The notes under the pieces were generated by a model. That model ran no database searches. It was not told the origin of the DNA and saw only the letters and a program-made list of their open reading frames with translations. Shown here piece after piece: positions 33,466 to 41,417 of a stretch of DNA of 64,000 nucleotides. The DNA lies in NCBI RefSeq assembly GCF_001982635.1, contig NZ_MKFI01000008.1, positions 362,035 through 426,034 on the forward strand, written 5' to 3'. The first letter of the stretch is position 1. Each line of letters starts with the position of its first letter. A program made the translations under genes and the position numbers. The stretch is from Bradyrhizobium mercantei. GTDB lineage: Bacteria > Pseudomonadota > Alphaproteobacteria > Rhizobiales > Xanthobacteraceae.

Positions 33466-35055
33466 ATGTCCGACCAGTTCTCCAACTCGCAAGTGATCCG
33501 CAAGCCGGCCGTCAGCGCCAAGGGCGGCATCGTCGCCGCGCAGTCGCGCAGGGCGGCCGAGGTCGGCGCAGAGGTATTGGCTGCGGGCGGCGATTGCGTC
33601 GATGCCGTGATTGCAACCACCTTTGCGCTTGGCGTGGTGGAGCCCTGGATGAGCGGCGCCGGCGGCGGTGGCGCGATGGTGCTGTATCGCGCCCGCGAGA
33701 ACCGCGTCGAGGTGATCGACTACGGCATGCGCGCCCCCGACGGCCTGCGCATCGAGGACTATCCGCTGACCGGCGGCGCGGCCTCCGACCTGTTCCCCTG
33801 GGCACGGGTCAAGGACGACCGCAACCTGCACGGTCCCGGCTCGATCGCGGTGCCCGGCGTCGTCGCGGGCATGGAGGAGGCGCATCGCTGCCACGCCAAA
33901 ATGCCGTGGAAGGATTTGCTGGCGCCGAGCGTCAAGCTCGCCGCTGAAGGCCTGCTGGTCGATTGGTGGACCACCGCGATGATCGCAAGCTCCGCCGCCG
34001 ATCTCAGGCGCTATCCCGCTAGCGCGGCGGCCTATCTGCAGGATGGCCTGCCGCCGAATGCGCAATGGGGCATCCGCTCGGTGGTCCGCATGCCGCAGGA
34101 CAAGCTCAAGGCGACGATGGCGCAGCTCGCGGCCGCAGGCCCGCGCGATTTCTACGAGGGCGATCTGGCGCGCAGCATCGCCGACGATATCCAGGCCGCC
34201 GGCGGCGCGCTGTCGGCGCGCGATCTCGCCGCCTTCCGCGCCCATCTGCGCGAGCCGCTGAAAATTCCCTATCGCGGCGGCACGGTCTATGCGACGCCGG
34301 AATTGACCGCGGGTCCGACCATGGCGCGCACGCTCGGCCTGCTGCAAAAGGCGTTCGCGCCCGCGCAGGGCGGTCCGGATGCCGCGGCTTATGCCGCCTA
34401 TGCCGAGGCGCTGCAAGCCGCCTATCGCGAGCGGCTGAAGGACATGGGCGATGTCGACGGCCGCCGCGCGCTCGGCGCGGAAGCGATCGCACCAAGCTGC
34501 ACCACGCATTTCTCCGCGGTCGACCGCGACGGCAACATGGCCGCGGTGACGCAGACGCTGCTGTCGACCTTTGGCTCCAAATTCGTGACGCCGAACACCG
34601 GGCTGACCATGAACAACGGCATCATGTGGTTCGATCCGACGCAAGGCAATCCGAACTCGCTTGCGCCCGGCAAGCGCTGCCTGACCAACTACACGCCTGT
34701 CGTGGCGCAGGCCGCCGACGGCCGCACGCTGGCCGTGGGCGCATCCGGCGGCAGGCGTATCCTGCCGGCGATCTCGCAGCTTCTCTCCTTCGTGATGGAT
34801 TTCGGCATGGATCTCGACGCCGCGATCCACCAGCCGCGGATCGACGCCAGCGAGGGCGCCGTGGTGATCGGCGATGTCCGCCTGCCCGCCAGCGTGCGCG
34901 AGGCGCTGCGCGGCCGCTTCGACTTCGAGGAGGCCCGCATTCAGACCCTGCCGATGAAGTTCGCCTGCCCGAGCGTGGTGCTGCGCGAGGGCACCACCAA
35001 CTCTGGCGCCACCGAGCCGTTCCAGCCCTGGAGCGACGCGGTGGCGGAGGGGTGA
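33466..35055 (+). CDS. Gamma-glutamyltransferase family protein
   Basis: A 529-residue Ntn-hydrolase. Autocleavage would occur before Thr346 in the CTTHFSAVD motif, which supplies the N-terminal nucleophile of the small subunit. The GGGGAM segment (residues 67-71) and a large-subunit fold precede it. No signal peptide is seen, so the protein is probably cytoplasmic, unlike classical periplasmic GGT. It may therefore hydrolyse glutathione conjugates or be a cephalosporin-acylase-like relative. It diverges from the enoyl-CoA hydratase gene over 104 bp. Confidence 0.9.
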   Translation: MSDQFSNSQVIRKPAVSAKGGIVAAQSRRAAEVGAEVLAAGGDCVDAVIATTFALGVVEPWMSGAGGGGAMVLYRARENRVEVIDYGMRAPDGLRIEDYPLTGGAASDLFPWARVKDDRNLHGPGSIAVPGVVAGMEEAHRCHAKMPWKDLLAPSVKLAAEGLLVDWWTTAMIASSAADLRRYPASAAAYLQDGLPPNAQWGIRSVVRMPQDKLKATMAQLAAAGPRDFYEGDLARSIADDIQAAGGALSARDLAAFRAHLREPLKIPYRGGTVYATPELTAGPTMARTLGLLQKAFAPAQGGPDAAAYAAYAEALQAAYRERLKDMGDVDGRRALGAEAIAPSCTTHFSAVDRDGNMAAVTQTLLSTFGSKFVTPNTGLTMNNGIMWFDPTQGNPNSLAPGKRCLTNYTPVVAQAADGRTLAVGASGGRRILPAISQLLSFVMDFGMDLDAAIHQPRIDASEGAVVIGDVRLPASVREALRGRFDFEEARIQTLPMKFACPSVVLREGTTNSGATEPFQPWSDAVAEG

Positions 35056-35087
35056 GTCAATCGCGGGCGCTCTCCATTCGTCGTCGT

Positions 35088-35200
35088 GGCGCAAGCCGGG
35101 ACCCATAACCACCGCATTTGATGATGAGCGGGATCGTGGCCCCGCCTCACGCAACAAGTGAGATTTGGGGTAATGGGTCCTGGCTTACGCCGGGACGACG
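35088..35200. repeat. REP/MITE-like inverted repeat, unit 1
   Basis: The arm CGTCGTGGCGCAAGCCGGGA (35091-35110) followed by CCCAT is matched, with few mismatches, by the reverse complement of the arm at about 35174-35202 (GGGTCCTGGCTTACGCCGGG). The loop is about 65 nt. The same core (CGTCGTCCCGG..) recurs at 49193. Confidence 0.75.
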
Positions 35201-35298
35201 ATGAGGATGGTTTTCGCAGGGTACCGCGCGCTTCATTGCGCACCTCGTCTGTCATCGCCCGGCTTGACCGGTGTAGATGGGGACAAGACTCCCTCCCC

Positions 35299-35424
35299 GC
35301 GTCGTCCCTGCGAAAGCAGGGACCCATACTCCGCGGCGGATATTGTAATCGGGACTCGTCGTTCCACCATCATTCAACAACAACCATTTGTGGTTATGGG
35401 GTCCCTGCTTTCGCAGGGACGACA
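35299..35424. repeat. REP/MITE-like inverted repeat, unit 2
   Basis: The arm at about 35301-35328 (GTCGTCCCTGCGAAAGCAGG..) pairs with the arm at about 35396-35423 (GGTCCCTGCTTTCGCAGGGA..). Each arm is itself a small palindrome (CCCTGCnnnnGCAGGG). The loop is about 70 nt and AT-rich. No transposase is nearby. Confidence 0.8.
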
Positions 35425-35581
35425 TCGAATATGTGGCACGCGCGGGGCCTGACAGGTTTTGCTGATTTGCCCGTCGTGTCCAATCGGCAACGCGATCGGG
35501 CGGACGCCGCGATGTAGCCGCGAATCCGTCGCTGAGATATAGTCGGAAGCCATGTTCAACGATGAGCTGGAGCACAGCCGG

Positions 35582-35896
35582 ATGATTACCTGCTACCTGC
35601 GCTACGAGATCAGACTGGGCAAGCTCGCCGACTTTGAAACTTACGCGGCCATGTGGCTCGAGCTGGTGCCGCGGTTTGGCGGTATCCATCACGGCTATTT
35701 CTTGCCGTCCGAAGGCGCGAGCGACGTCGCGCTGGCGATGTTCAGCTTTCCGAGCCTCGCCGCCTACGAGCAATACCGGAAGGATTCCGCTGCCGATCCG
35801 GACGTTCAGAAAGCGATCGCTTTCGCAAAGGAGACCGGCTGCTTCACGCGCTATGATCGGTCGTTCTTCCGGCCATTGTTTCCGAAGACGGCTTGA
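35582..35896 (+). CDS. NIPSNAP-family protein
   Basis: A 104-residue dimeric ferredoxin-like-fold protein. The opening MITCYLRYEIRLGKLADFE and the VPRFGGIHHGYFLP segment are typical of bacterial NIPSNAP proteins, whose biochemical role is poorly known. ATG 35582 gives the family start and has GGAG 9 bp upstream. ATG 35552 (10 residues longer, GGAAG before it) is an alternative. Confidence 0.85.
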   Translation: MITCYLRYEIRLGKLADFETYAAMWLELVPRFGGIHHGYFLPSEGASDVALAMFSFPSLAAYEQYRKDSAADPDVQKAIAFAKETGCFTRYDRSFFRPLFPKTA

Positions 35897-35934
35897 GGTC
35901 CGGGACGGTCCACTGGGCCTGATGACAAGCAAGG

Positions 35935-36336
35935 GTGATCGGCTTGAGCAATGCAAGCGCAGACGCGCCGCCCGGCGCGCAACTCCTTGGACGCGAGTGG
36001 CTGGGCTTCGACGGTGAAACCGCCTCGATCCGCTTCGAGGCGCAGCCCTCGTTCACGAATCGGCATGGCACGATCCAGGGCGGCTTCCTCGCCGCGATGC
36101 TGGACTCGGCCACGGGGCTCGGCGCGCTGGCGGCGCTTCCTCCGACGCGCACCGTGGTGACCAAAACCCTCACCACGCGATTCCTCAAGCCGGCGCGCGT
36201 CGGCCCGATCATGGCCAAGGCGAAAATCGTTTCGCAAACCGACCACGACATGGTCGTCGCGGCCGACCTGATCGACGCGGAGAACGTGACGGTCGCGACC
36301 GCGACCGCCGAGCTGCGGATTCTGGACAAGCGATAG
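35935..36336 (+). CDS. PaaI-family hotdog thioesterase
   Basis: A 133-residue acyl-CoA thioesterase with the hotdog-fold signature NRHGTIQGGFLAAMLDSATG (residues 42-61), where the Gly-Gly and Asp positions are conserved. It should hydrolyse small or aromatic acyl-CoA. The start is GTG 35935, with TTG 35944 as an alternative. It is followed 3 bp later by an exported hydrolase gene on the same strand. Confidence 0.88.
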   Translation: MIGLSNASADAPPGAQLLGREWLGFDGETASIRFEAQPSFTNRHGTIQGGFLAAMLDSATGLGALAALPPTRTVVTKTLTTRFLKPARVGPIMAKAKIVSQTDHDMVVAADLIDAENVTVATATAELRILDKR

Positions 36337-36338
36337 CC

Positions 36339-37328
36339 ATGCGCCGTCAATCCTTCGTGCTGTCGGCTCTGCTGTTGCTTGCGGCATCCGCCGCACAGGC
36401 GGCCGGACTACGGTTTTTCGACGTTCCCGCCGGCCCTGACGGGCCTGCGATCCGGGGAGTGGCATGGGCCCCCTGCGCCGAGACGCCACGCGAGATCGAT
36501 GCCCGCGGCGGCAGAACGTTCTTCGGCGTGAGCGACTGCCCTATCATGGGAACCAAGCTGCCGCTGATCGTGATCTCGCATGGCAGGCGCGGATGGCTTG
36601 GCGGTCATCACGACACCGCGGGCGCACTGGCGGATGCCGGCTTCATCGTTGTGACGATCAACCATCCGACCGACACCGAACGCGACACCAGCGGCACCGA
36701 CAGTCTTGCCGTGACGGTCGAGCGGCCCGCCGACATCAAGCGTGCGATCGATTACGCACTCGGAGGCTGGCCTGATGCGGCGCGCATCGATGCCGGGCGG
36801 ATCGGTCTCTACGGCTTCTCCTGGGGCGGATACACCGGCCTTGCCGCGATCGGCGCCGTACCCGATCTCCGCAAGGGCCTGCCGAGTTGCCAGACGTCGA
36901 GCTTGCGGGCCTGCAAGGAACTCGAAGAAGGACAGATCCCGAGCGGGCCGGTGATCCACGATCCACGGATCAAGGCCGCAATCATCGTCGATCCCTACCC
37001 GGTGCTGTTTTTTCCGGCGGAGAATCTGAAAGCTGTCACGATACCGGTGCAGCTCTGGAGCTCGGACCCCGCGCAAGGCAGCGACGGCCTGTCCGGTTGC
37101 TGCGCGGCCGACATCAAGGAAAAGCTGCCGTCGAAGCCGGACTTTCACCCGGTGAAGGACGCAAAACACTTCTCCTTCCTCGCGCTCTGCACGTCGAAGG
37201 AGGCCGAGAAGATGCCGAGCATCTGCACAGACGCGCCCGGCTTCGATCGCGCCGCGTTTCACCAGCGCTTCCACGCCGAGGCCATTGCGTTCTTCAGAAC
37301 GCATCTGGGCGAAGCTGGAACGCGATAG
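36339..37328 (+). CDS. Exported dienelactone-hydrolase-like alpha/beta hydrolase
   Basis: A 329-residue protein with a signal peptide (residues 1-22, ending AAQAA). The alpha/beta hydrolase core contains LIVISHGRRGW (oxyanion), nucleophile Ser161 in GFSWGG, and His in KDAKHFSF. Several cysteines (46, 67 and a cluster around 190-240) could form disulfides in the periplasm. This fits the predicted dienelactone hydrolase/PAF-acetylhydrolase-like group. It is immediately downstream of the thioesterase gene; the substrate is unknown. Confidence 0.85.
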   Translation: MRRQSFVLSALLLLAASAAQAAGLRFFDVPAGPDGPAIRGVAWAPCAETPREIDARGGRTFFGVSDCPIMGTKLPLIVISHGRRGWLGGHHDTAGALADAGFIVVTINHPTDTERDTSGTDSLAVTVERPADIKRAIDYALGGWPDAARIDAGRIGLYGFSWGGYTGLAAIGAVPDLRKGLPSCQTSSLRACKELEEGQIPSGPVIHDPRIKAAIIVDPYPVLFFPAENLKAVTIPVQLWSSDPAQGSDGLSGCCAADIKEKLPSKPDFHPVKDAKHFSFLALCTSKEAEKMPSICTDAPGFDRAAFHQRFHAEAIAFFRTHLGEAGTR

Positions 37329-37385
37329 CGAACATCGGACGGAGAAGGATGAAGTCTGCCGGCTCCTCCTCGTAGCTCATTTGCC

Positions 37386-38321
37386 TTAGGCAGCTTCCTC
37401 CGCGAGAGCCACATCGAAGCCGACCCTTGGAAAGTGAAGATTCACTTTGCCAACCGAGGGGTCTTCGTGCCGGATCACGATCTCGTCGGCGGTCCAGGCG
37501 AGCAGGCTCCCATGCACGGGATTGCCGTAATCATCCGGCGTGACACTGACCCGGTCGCCCCGCCGAATTCCAACGTTCTTCGCTTCCGATGACCAGCCGT
37601 CAGGGTCGTTCGGTTGATGGGCGCGGGCGATTTCGATCGCCTCGTCCGGCGTCATGTCGGTGTGCTTGCCGTGCCCGAGAGCCGCAACGCGCGCATACCA
37701 GGGATCGACGAGGCCGGAGAACGCGATCAGCTCCGCGATCTCCGGACCGCCATTCTGGCGTGCAAACCAGATCGGATGATAGGCCGACAAGTCCGCCGCG
37801 GAAGGATCGCTGCCGAGGGCGAACTCGCGGCCATCGGCCAGAACTTCGGCGAGCCAGGCGAGATGCGCATTGAGCCGCTGCAGGTATATCGCCCGCTTGG
37901 GAAGCAGCGCTTGCGGATCCAGATTGACACGGAACAGCGGGCGCCGTTCGTCGACGAGCTCTTGGGGAATTTTACCACTCATGTTGCCGATGGTCAGGCA
38001 TACGGCGTTCATGAACGAGCCTTTCTCGATCCACCAGCCGAAGGCCTTGGCGAGACCTTCCTGTCCTTTGGGATAGAGTGCGCCCGATCCGCCCAGCTTC
38101 TCGATGACACGAAGAATGAGAAGCGTGTCGCAGTAGAACTCCGCTCCGATCTGGAGGATCGGCGTGCGCCGGTAGCCTCCCGTCATCGGCGTGAGCTTGG
38201 GACGCGGCGTCCAGATCGGAATCTCGACCGAGCGCCAGCCCTGGCCCTTGAGCCCCAGCGCCAGGCGCGTCTTCTCCGAATAAGGCGAGAGCTGGTAGTG
38301 GTGCAGAATGACCTCGGACAT
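37386..38321 (-). CDS. Glutathione S-transferase family protein
   Basis: A 311-residue protein whose N-terminal 80 residues form the GST thioredoxin domain (ILHHYQLSPYSEKTRLAL, TPILQIGAEFYCDT); an all-helical domain follows. It is about 90 residues longer than a typical GST, with a C-terminal beta-rich extension from about residue 220. It lies 34 bp after the cupin gene and is probably part of the cluster led by the gene at 39331. A role in conjugating or reducing electrophiles is inferred. Confidence 0.87.
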   Translation of the reverse strand: MSEVILHHYQLSPYSEKTRLALGLKGQGWRSVEIPIWTPRPKLTPMTGGYRRTPILQIGAEFYCDTLLILRVIEKLGGSGALYPKGQEGLAKAFGWWIEKGSFMNAVCLTIGNMSGKIPQELVDERRPLFRVNLDPQALLPKRAIYLQRLNAHLAWLAEVLADGREFALGSDPSAADLSAYHPIWFARQNGGPEIAELIAFSGLVDPWYARVAALGHGKHTDMTPDEAIEIARAHQPNDPDGWSSEAKNVGIRRGDRVSVTPDDYGNPVHGSLLAWTADEIVIRHEDPSVGKVNLHFPRVGFDVALAEEAA

Positions 38322-38355
38322 GGGCTTCTCTCCCTGGGTTTGAGCTTGAACTGGC

Positions 38356-38829
38356 CTATTTCTGCGCTGCGGACAGCTCCACGCCGAGAAATTCGAACGC
38401 TGTGTCGCCGTTGGTCCAACCGTGCAGCGTATTCGGCTGGAAGACGATCACGTCATCCGGCTTGTAGGTGATCTCGCCGATCTGCCCGCCGCCCTTGTCG
38501 TTCAAGGACAGCTTGCCGCTTCCGCTGATGACATAGAGAACGTAGGGCAACGGGCCTTCGTGAATTGCGATCGAGCCCTTCGCATCCACATGCCCGCGCA
38601 TCACGTGCGCCGCGGCCCCGGGCAGTTCGTAGAGCATTCCATAGTTGAAGCCCTGGTTCGTCTTGCCGTTCGGCATGACCGGCACGGCGGCGAGCACGGC
38701 CGCTTCTTTCTTCACGGCGATCGCCTTGTTTCCCTCGCCGTTCTCGATGACATAGACTCCGCCGGCGCAAGCCGGCATCGTGGCGCCAAGCGCAATCAGC
38801 GACGCCGCAGCACAAAATAGACCACGCAT
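38356..38829 (-). CDS. Exported cupin-domain protein
   Basis: A 157-residue protein with a signal peptide (residues 1-22, LIALGATMPACA) and a single cupin barrel (HVMRGHVDAKGSIAIHEGPLPYVLYVISG ... VIFQPNTLHGW, with candidate metal histidines). Its enzymatic activity is unknown. It sits between an exported ABM-domain protein gene (107 bp upstream) and a GST gene, all leftward. Confidence 0.85.
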   Translation of the reverse strand: MRGLFCAAASLIALGATMPACAGGVYVIENGEGNKAIAVKKEAAVLAAVPVMPNGKTNQGFNYGMLYELPGAAAHVMRGHVDAKGSIAIHEGPLPYVLYVISGSGKLSLNDKGGGQIGEITYKPDDVIVFQPNTLHGWTNGDTAFEFLGVELSAAQK

Positions 38830-38935
38830 TTCTTCCCTCCCTGTTGATTTGCTCTCGGTTCAGGTCACGAGTTGAGCGAGGCTTCGGGCCGCTGCCAAGG
38901 CAACGACCCGCCGATAGCGTGCAAGAGGCACCGGT

Positions 38936-39331
38936 TCAGCCTCCGGTGCGCGCATCCAGGAAGAGCTGCGTGAACGGCTTGGCCAGAACGGGCTCGAGCT
39001 TCGGCACGATGGCCTTGATGTCAGGCGTGACCATGTGGGCGTCGAGCGCAGCCTTGTCCGTCCAGCGCTCGAAGGTCAGGAAGCGGCCCGGCTCGCCGAT
39101 CACTTCCATCAACGTGTAGACCTGACATCCCGGCTCCTTGGCCGACGTCTGGGCGAACGGCACGAGCAACGCACGGAGCTCATCCGCCTTGTCCTTCCTG
39201 GATACGATTTCTGCGATCACGAAGTAGCCGCCCTGTCCGGCGGCCTGTGCAGACGAAGCAGCGAGAACCGCGGCCGCCACAGAACCAATGGCGGCCGTTC
39301 CCACGAACGCACGGCGATCCATTTCCGACAT
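38936..39331 (-). CDS. ABM-domain monooxygenase-like protein with Tat-type signal
   Basis: A 131-residue protein. The N-terminus MDRRAFVGTAAIGSVAAAVL is a twin-arginine-type signal ending near SAQA. The rest is a YgiN/antibiotic-biosynthesis-monooxygenase ferredoxin-like domain (FVIAEIVSRKDKADELRALL, FLTFERWTD). Most relatives act in the cytoplasm as quinol or anthrone oxygenases, so export is unusual. GGGAGG 7 bp upstream supports the start at 39331; ATG 39322 is possible. It diverges from an OhrR-like MarR gene. Confidence 0.86.
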   Translation of the reverse strand: MSEMDRRAFVGTAAIGSVAAAVLAASSAQAAGQGGYFVIAEIVSRKDKADELRALLVPFAQTSAKEPGCQVYTLMEVIGEPGRFLTFERWTDKAALDAHMVTPDIKAIVPKLEPVLAKPFTQLFLDARTGG

Positions 39332-39570
39332 GCAATTCCTCCCCTCGATATTGTTTTCATTTGCAAATCCGGCGGTTGCGCAGGCGCTTGGCCGGACGCC
39401 TCATATCACTGAGGTACAAATAGTTTGCACACAAAATATTAAGAGTCAAATATCTGAGGTATTATATTCTGTAGCAACAGAAAATTGCGGCCGTGCGGCT
39501 TGGCTGGCGCGGCGGCTAACGATAGGATTCGGCTCAGCAAATCATCTGTTCCGAGAGCGGGCCGACGAGC
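39332..39570. promoter_or_regulatory. Divergent promoter region with candidate OhrR-type operators
   Basis: 239 bp, AT-rich in the middle. It contains TACAAATAGTTTGCA (39415-39429), close to the TACAA-N5-TTGTA pattern of OhrR sites, and the palindrome ATTTGCAAAT (39359-39368). It also has a direct repeat of TGAGGTA (39410-39416 and 39455-39461) spaced 45 bp. A -10-like TATTAT lies near 39460. Confidence 0.5.
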
Positions 39571-40110
39571 ATGAAGACACGAACGATGAACGCGCGAGGC
39601 GATGCAAGAAATCGAAACGGTCGGAGCGCCATCGCGCCGGTCGAGATGCCAGGCCTCGACAACCATCTTTGCTTTGCGCTCTACGCCGCCAGCAATCACA
39701 TGACGCGGCTGTTCGTCCCGTTCCTCAAAAAGCTCGGTGTCACCTATCCGCAATATCTGGTGCTGGTCGTGCTTTGGGAGCGCGGGGCGCGCGGCGTCGG
39801 AGATCTTGCCACGGCGCTGCAAATGGACCTCGGCTCGCTCTCGCCGATGCTCAAACGTCTTGAGGCCAAAGGATTGGTGACACGACGCCGGCAGCCGAAC
39901 GATGAACGGCGCGTGCTTGTCGATCTAACGCCGAAGGGCGTGTCGCTTCGCCAACGAACCGAGCAGATGCTGGGAGAGTTCTATTGCTTCCTGAATATGC
40001 CGCTCGACGAACTCTTCGACCTGAAGGACAGGCTGCGTCATTTCGTGAACTCGGCCGGACCGAAGGAGACGGCAACGCCGCCTGCCAAGCTACCGGAGCC
40101 GGCGTTTTGA
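39571..40110 (+). CDS. OhrR-like MarR-family peroxide/redox sensor
   Basis: A 179-residue MarR regulator. The N-terminal LCFALYAASNHMTRLFVPFL and VTYPQYLVLVVLWE segments are those of OhrR. Cys34 is at the peroxidatic position and a second Cys139 lies 105 residues on, the same spacing as Cys22/Cys127 of the 2-Cys OhrR of Xanthomonas. Organic peroxides or hypochlorite would oxidise Cys34 and release DNA. No ohr gene is adjacent; the divergent genes encode an exported ABM protein, a cupin and a GST. The N-terminal 25 residues are a basic extension. Confidence 0.88.
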   Translation: MKTRTMNARGDARNRNGRSAIAPVEMPGLDNHLCFALYAASNHMTRLFVPFLKKLGVTYPQYLVLVVLWERGARGVGDLATALQMDLGSLSPMLKRLEAKGLVTRRRQPNDERRVLVDLTPKGVSLRQRTEQMLGEFYCFLNMPLDELFDLKDRLRHFVNSAGPKETATPPAKLPEPAF

Positions 40111-40166
40111 GACGATAGCGCAACACGGCGGCCGGTGATGCCAGGCAGGGCCGCAATTCGGCTCGA

Positions 40167-40862
40167 TCAGCTATCGTTGCAGCGCGCCAGCAGCGTGACT
40201 TCGTTCATGCCGTAGCCGTCGATGGTCTCGACGGTACAGCCGAGTTCGCGTTCACAATAGCGGATCCACGGCTCGGGGCTGGTGCAGTAGAGCTGCGTCG
40301 GCGCGCCATCCGTATCCGCCGCGCCTTCCGCGCCGGCGGTGATGAAGTTGACGGCAAAGCCGCGCAGGCTGGCGCAGCGCAAATCGGCCAGCATCTCCGC
40401 GACGAACGCCTCCCAGGATGCGCGGGAGCCACCGACATTGATGTTCATGATGCCGCTCGCGACCGAATAGGTCGCGCGGCGCGGACTGCCCTTGCCGACC
40501 TTGAACCGCCGTCCCGGCACCGAGAAGCGGCGGCGCGCACGGCTGATCATGGCGCGCGACAGGTCGGTCCCCAGATAATCGATCTCGGCCTGCGGATGGC
40601 GCCATGCGAGATAGGCGCACAGTGCGCCGTAGCCGCAACCGATGTCGTTCAGGCTGAACGGCGCGGAAAAATCGCAGATCTTCAGCAACTGCACGAAGCG
40701 GAGGTCCTGGGTGGCCTGGCAGGACCAGTCCACCCCGCGCGGGGTGGCGCCGTATTTGGCGACCCGCGCGCTGTAGTACGACTCGACATTGGCATAGAGG
40801 TCGGAGAACCGCGCCCGGTCGCCCTCGGCGCCGGGGCCCGCGGCCTCCGCTGCGATGCTCAT
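40167..40862 (-). CDS. Class I SAM-dependent methyltransferase
   Basis: A 231-residue methyltransferase with motif I LNDIGCGYGALCAYLA (about residues 72-86) and motif II-like YLGTDLSRAMI. The substrate is unknown. It is the third gene of a leftward group, 18 bp after the 163-residue unknown gene and downstream of the nucleotide cyclase, so it may be under the same control. Confidence 0.85.
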   Translation of the reverse strand: MSIAAEAAGPGAEGDRARFSDLYANVESYYSARVAKYGATPRGVDWSCQATQDLRFVQLLKICDFSAPFSLNDIGCGYGALCAYLAWRHPQAEIDYLGTDLSRAMISRARRRFSVPGRRFKVGKGSPRRATYSVASGIMNINVGGSRASWEAFVAEMLADLRCASLRGFAVNFITAGAEGAADTDGAPTQLYCTSPEPWIRYCERELGCTVETIDGYGMNEVTLLARCNDS

Positions 40863-40880
40863 GTCTTGCTCATCTCTGAC

Positions 40881-41372
40881 TCACTTCTTCTTGGCCCGCC
40901 GTTGCTTGGCCGCAGCCGCCGCATCCTTGCGAGCGACCTTGCTCGGCTTGGTCGGAATCGACAGCACCCGGAACGACTGGGTCGAGTAGATCAGCGGCGA
41001 GCTGCCCTCGGACGAGAACGTCACCTGCGGGTTGCCCTTCATGGTGTGAACGCCGACATGGACCGGCAAGGCGGACCCCTGCGTCAGCGCCTGCCGGAAT
41101 GCCTGGATCACCCGATCGTATCCGTTCACATTCGCCATATCCGACGGATACTTCTTGAGCTTGCCGAGGAAGGCGTACCAACGCTGCCGCTCAGCACGGT
41201 CGCTCGGCTCGATCCCGATCAGCTTGAAGGATTGCTCGAGCGGATGATCGGCCGAGAAGATGTCGAATTCCTTTTGCAGCTCGACCATCTCCTTGATGCC
41301 GTCCGGGCCAAACCGCTTGTTCAGCAGGTCCAGCACATCCCGCGTCGTTTCGTCCTTAATGAACGCTCCCAT
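40881..41372 (-). CDS. Hypothetical protein between a cyclase and a methyltransferase
   Basis: A 163-residue soluble protein whose family I do not recognise. It is charged, mixed alpha/beta, with LSIPTKPSKVARKDAAAAAK and a lysine/arginine-rich tail (RRAKKK) that could bind nucleic acid or membrane. It has no signal peptide. The ATG at 41372 is preferred to TTG 41375. It is 45 bp downstream of the cyclase gene and 18 bp upstream of the methyltransferase gene, consistent with one transcript. Confidence 0.75.
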   Translation of the reverse strand: MGAFIKDETTRDVLDLLNKRFGPDGIKEMVELQKEFDIFSADHPLEQSFKLIGIEPSDRAERQRWYAFLGKLKKYPSDMANVNGYDRVIQAFRQALTQGSALPVHVGVHTMKGNPQVTFSSEGSSPLIYSTQSFRVLSIPTKPSKVARKDAAAAAKQRRAKKK

Positions 41373-41417
41373 CAAAACCCCCTCAGTACCTTGTTTCCAG
41401 AATGAAAAATCGTCGCG

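Larger units (their letters stand above)
35056..35581. other. 526-bp intergenic region holding two large inverted repeats
   Basis: There is no gene here. It contains two composite inverted repeats (35088-35200 and 35299-35424) and an intervening AC-rich stretch. Short open frames across it follow the repeats and have no ribosome sites. The promoter of the NIPSNAP gene should lie in its last 120 bp. Confidence 0.7.

Noticed and set aside
35056..35581. Insertion sequence or pseudogene in the repeat-rich gap
   Set aside because: There is no transposase remnant, no target-site duplication that I could see, and no coding motif. Only inverted repeats are present.
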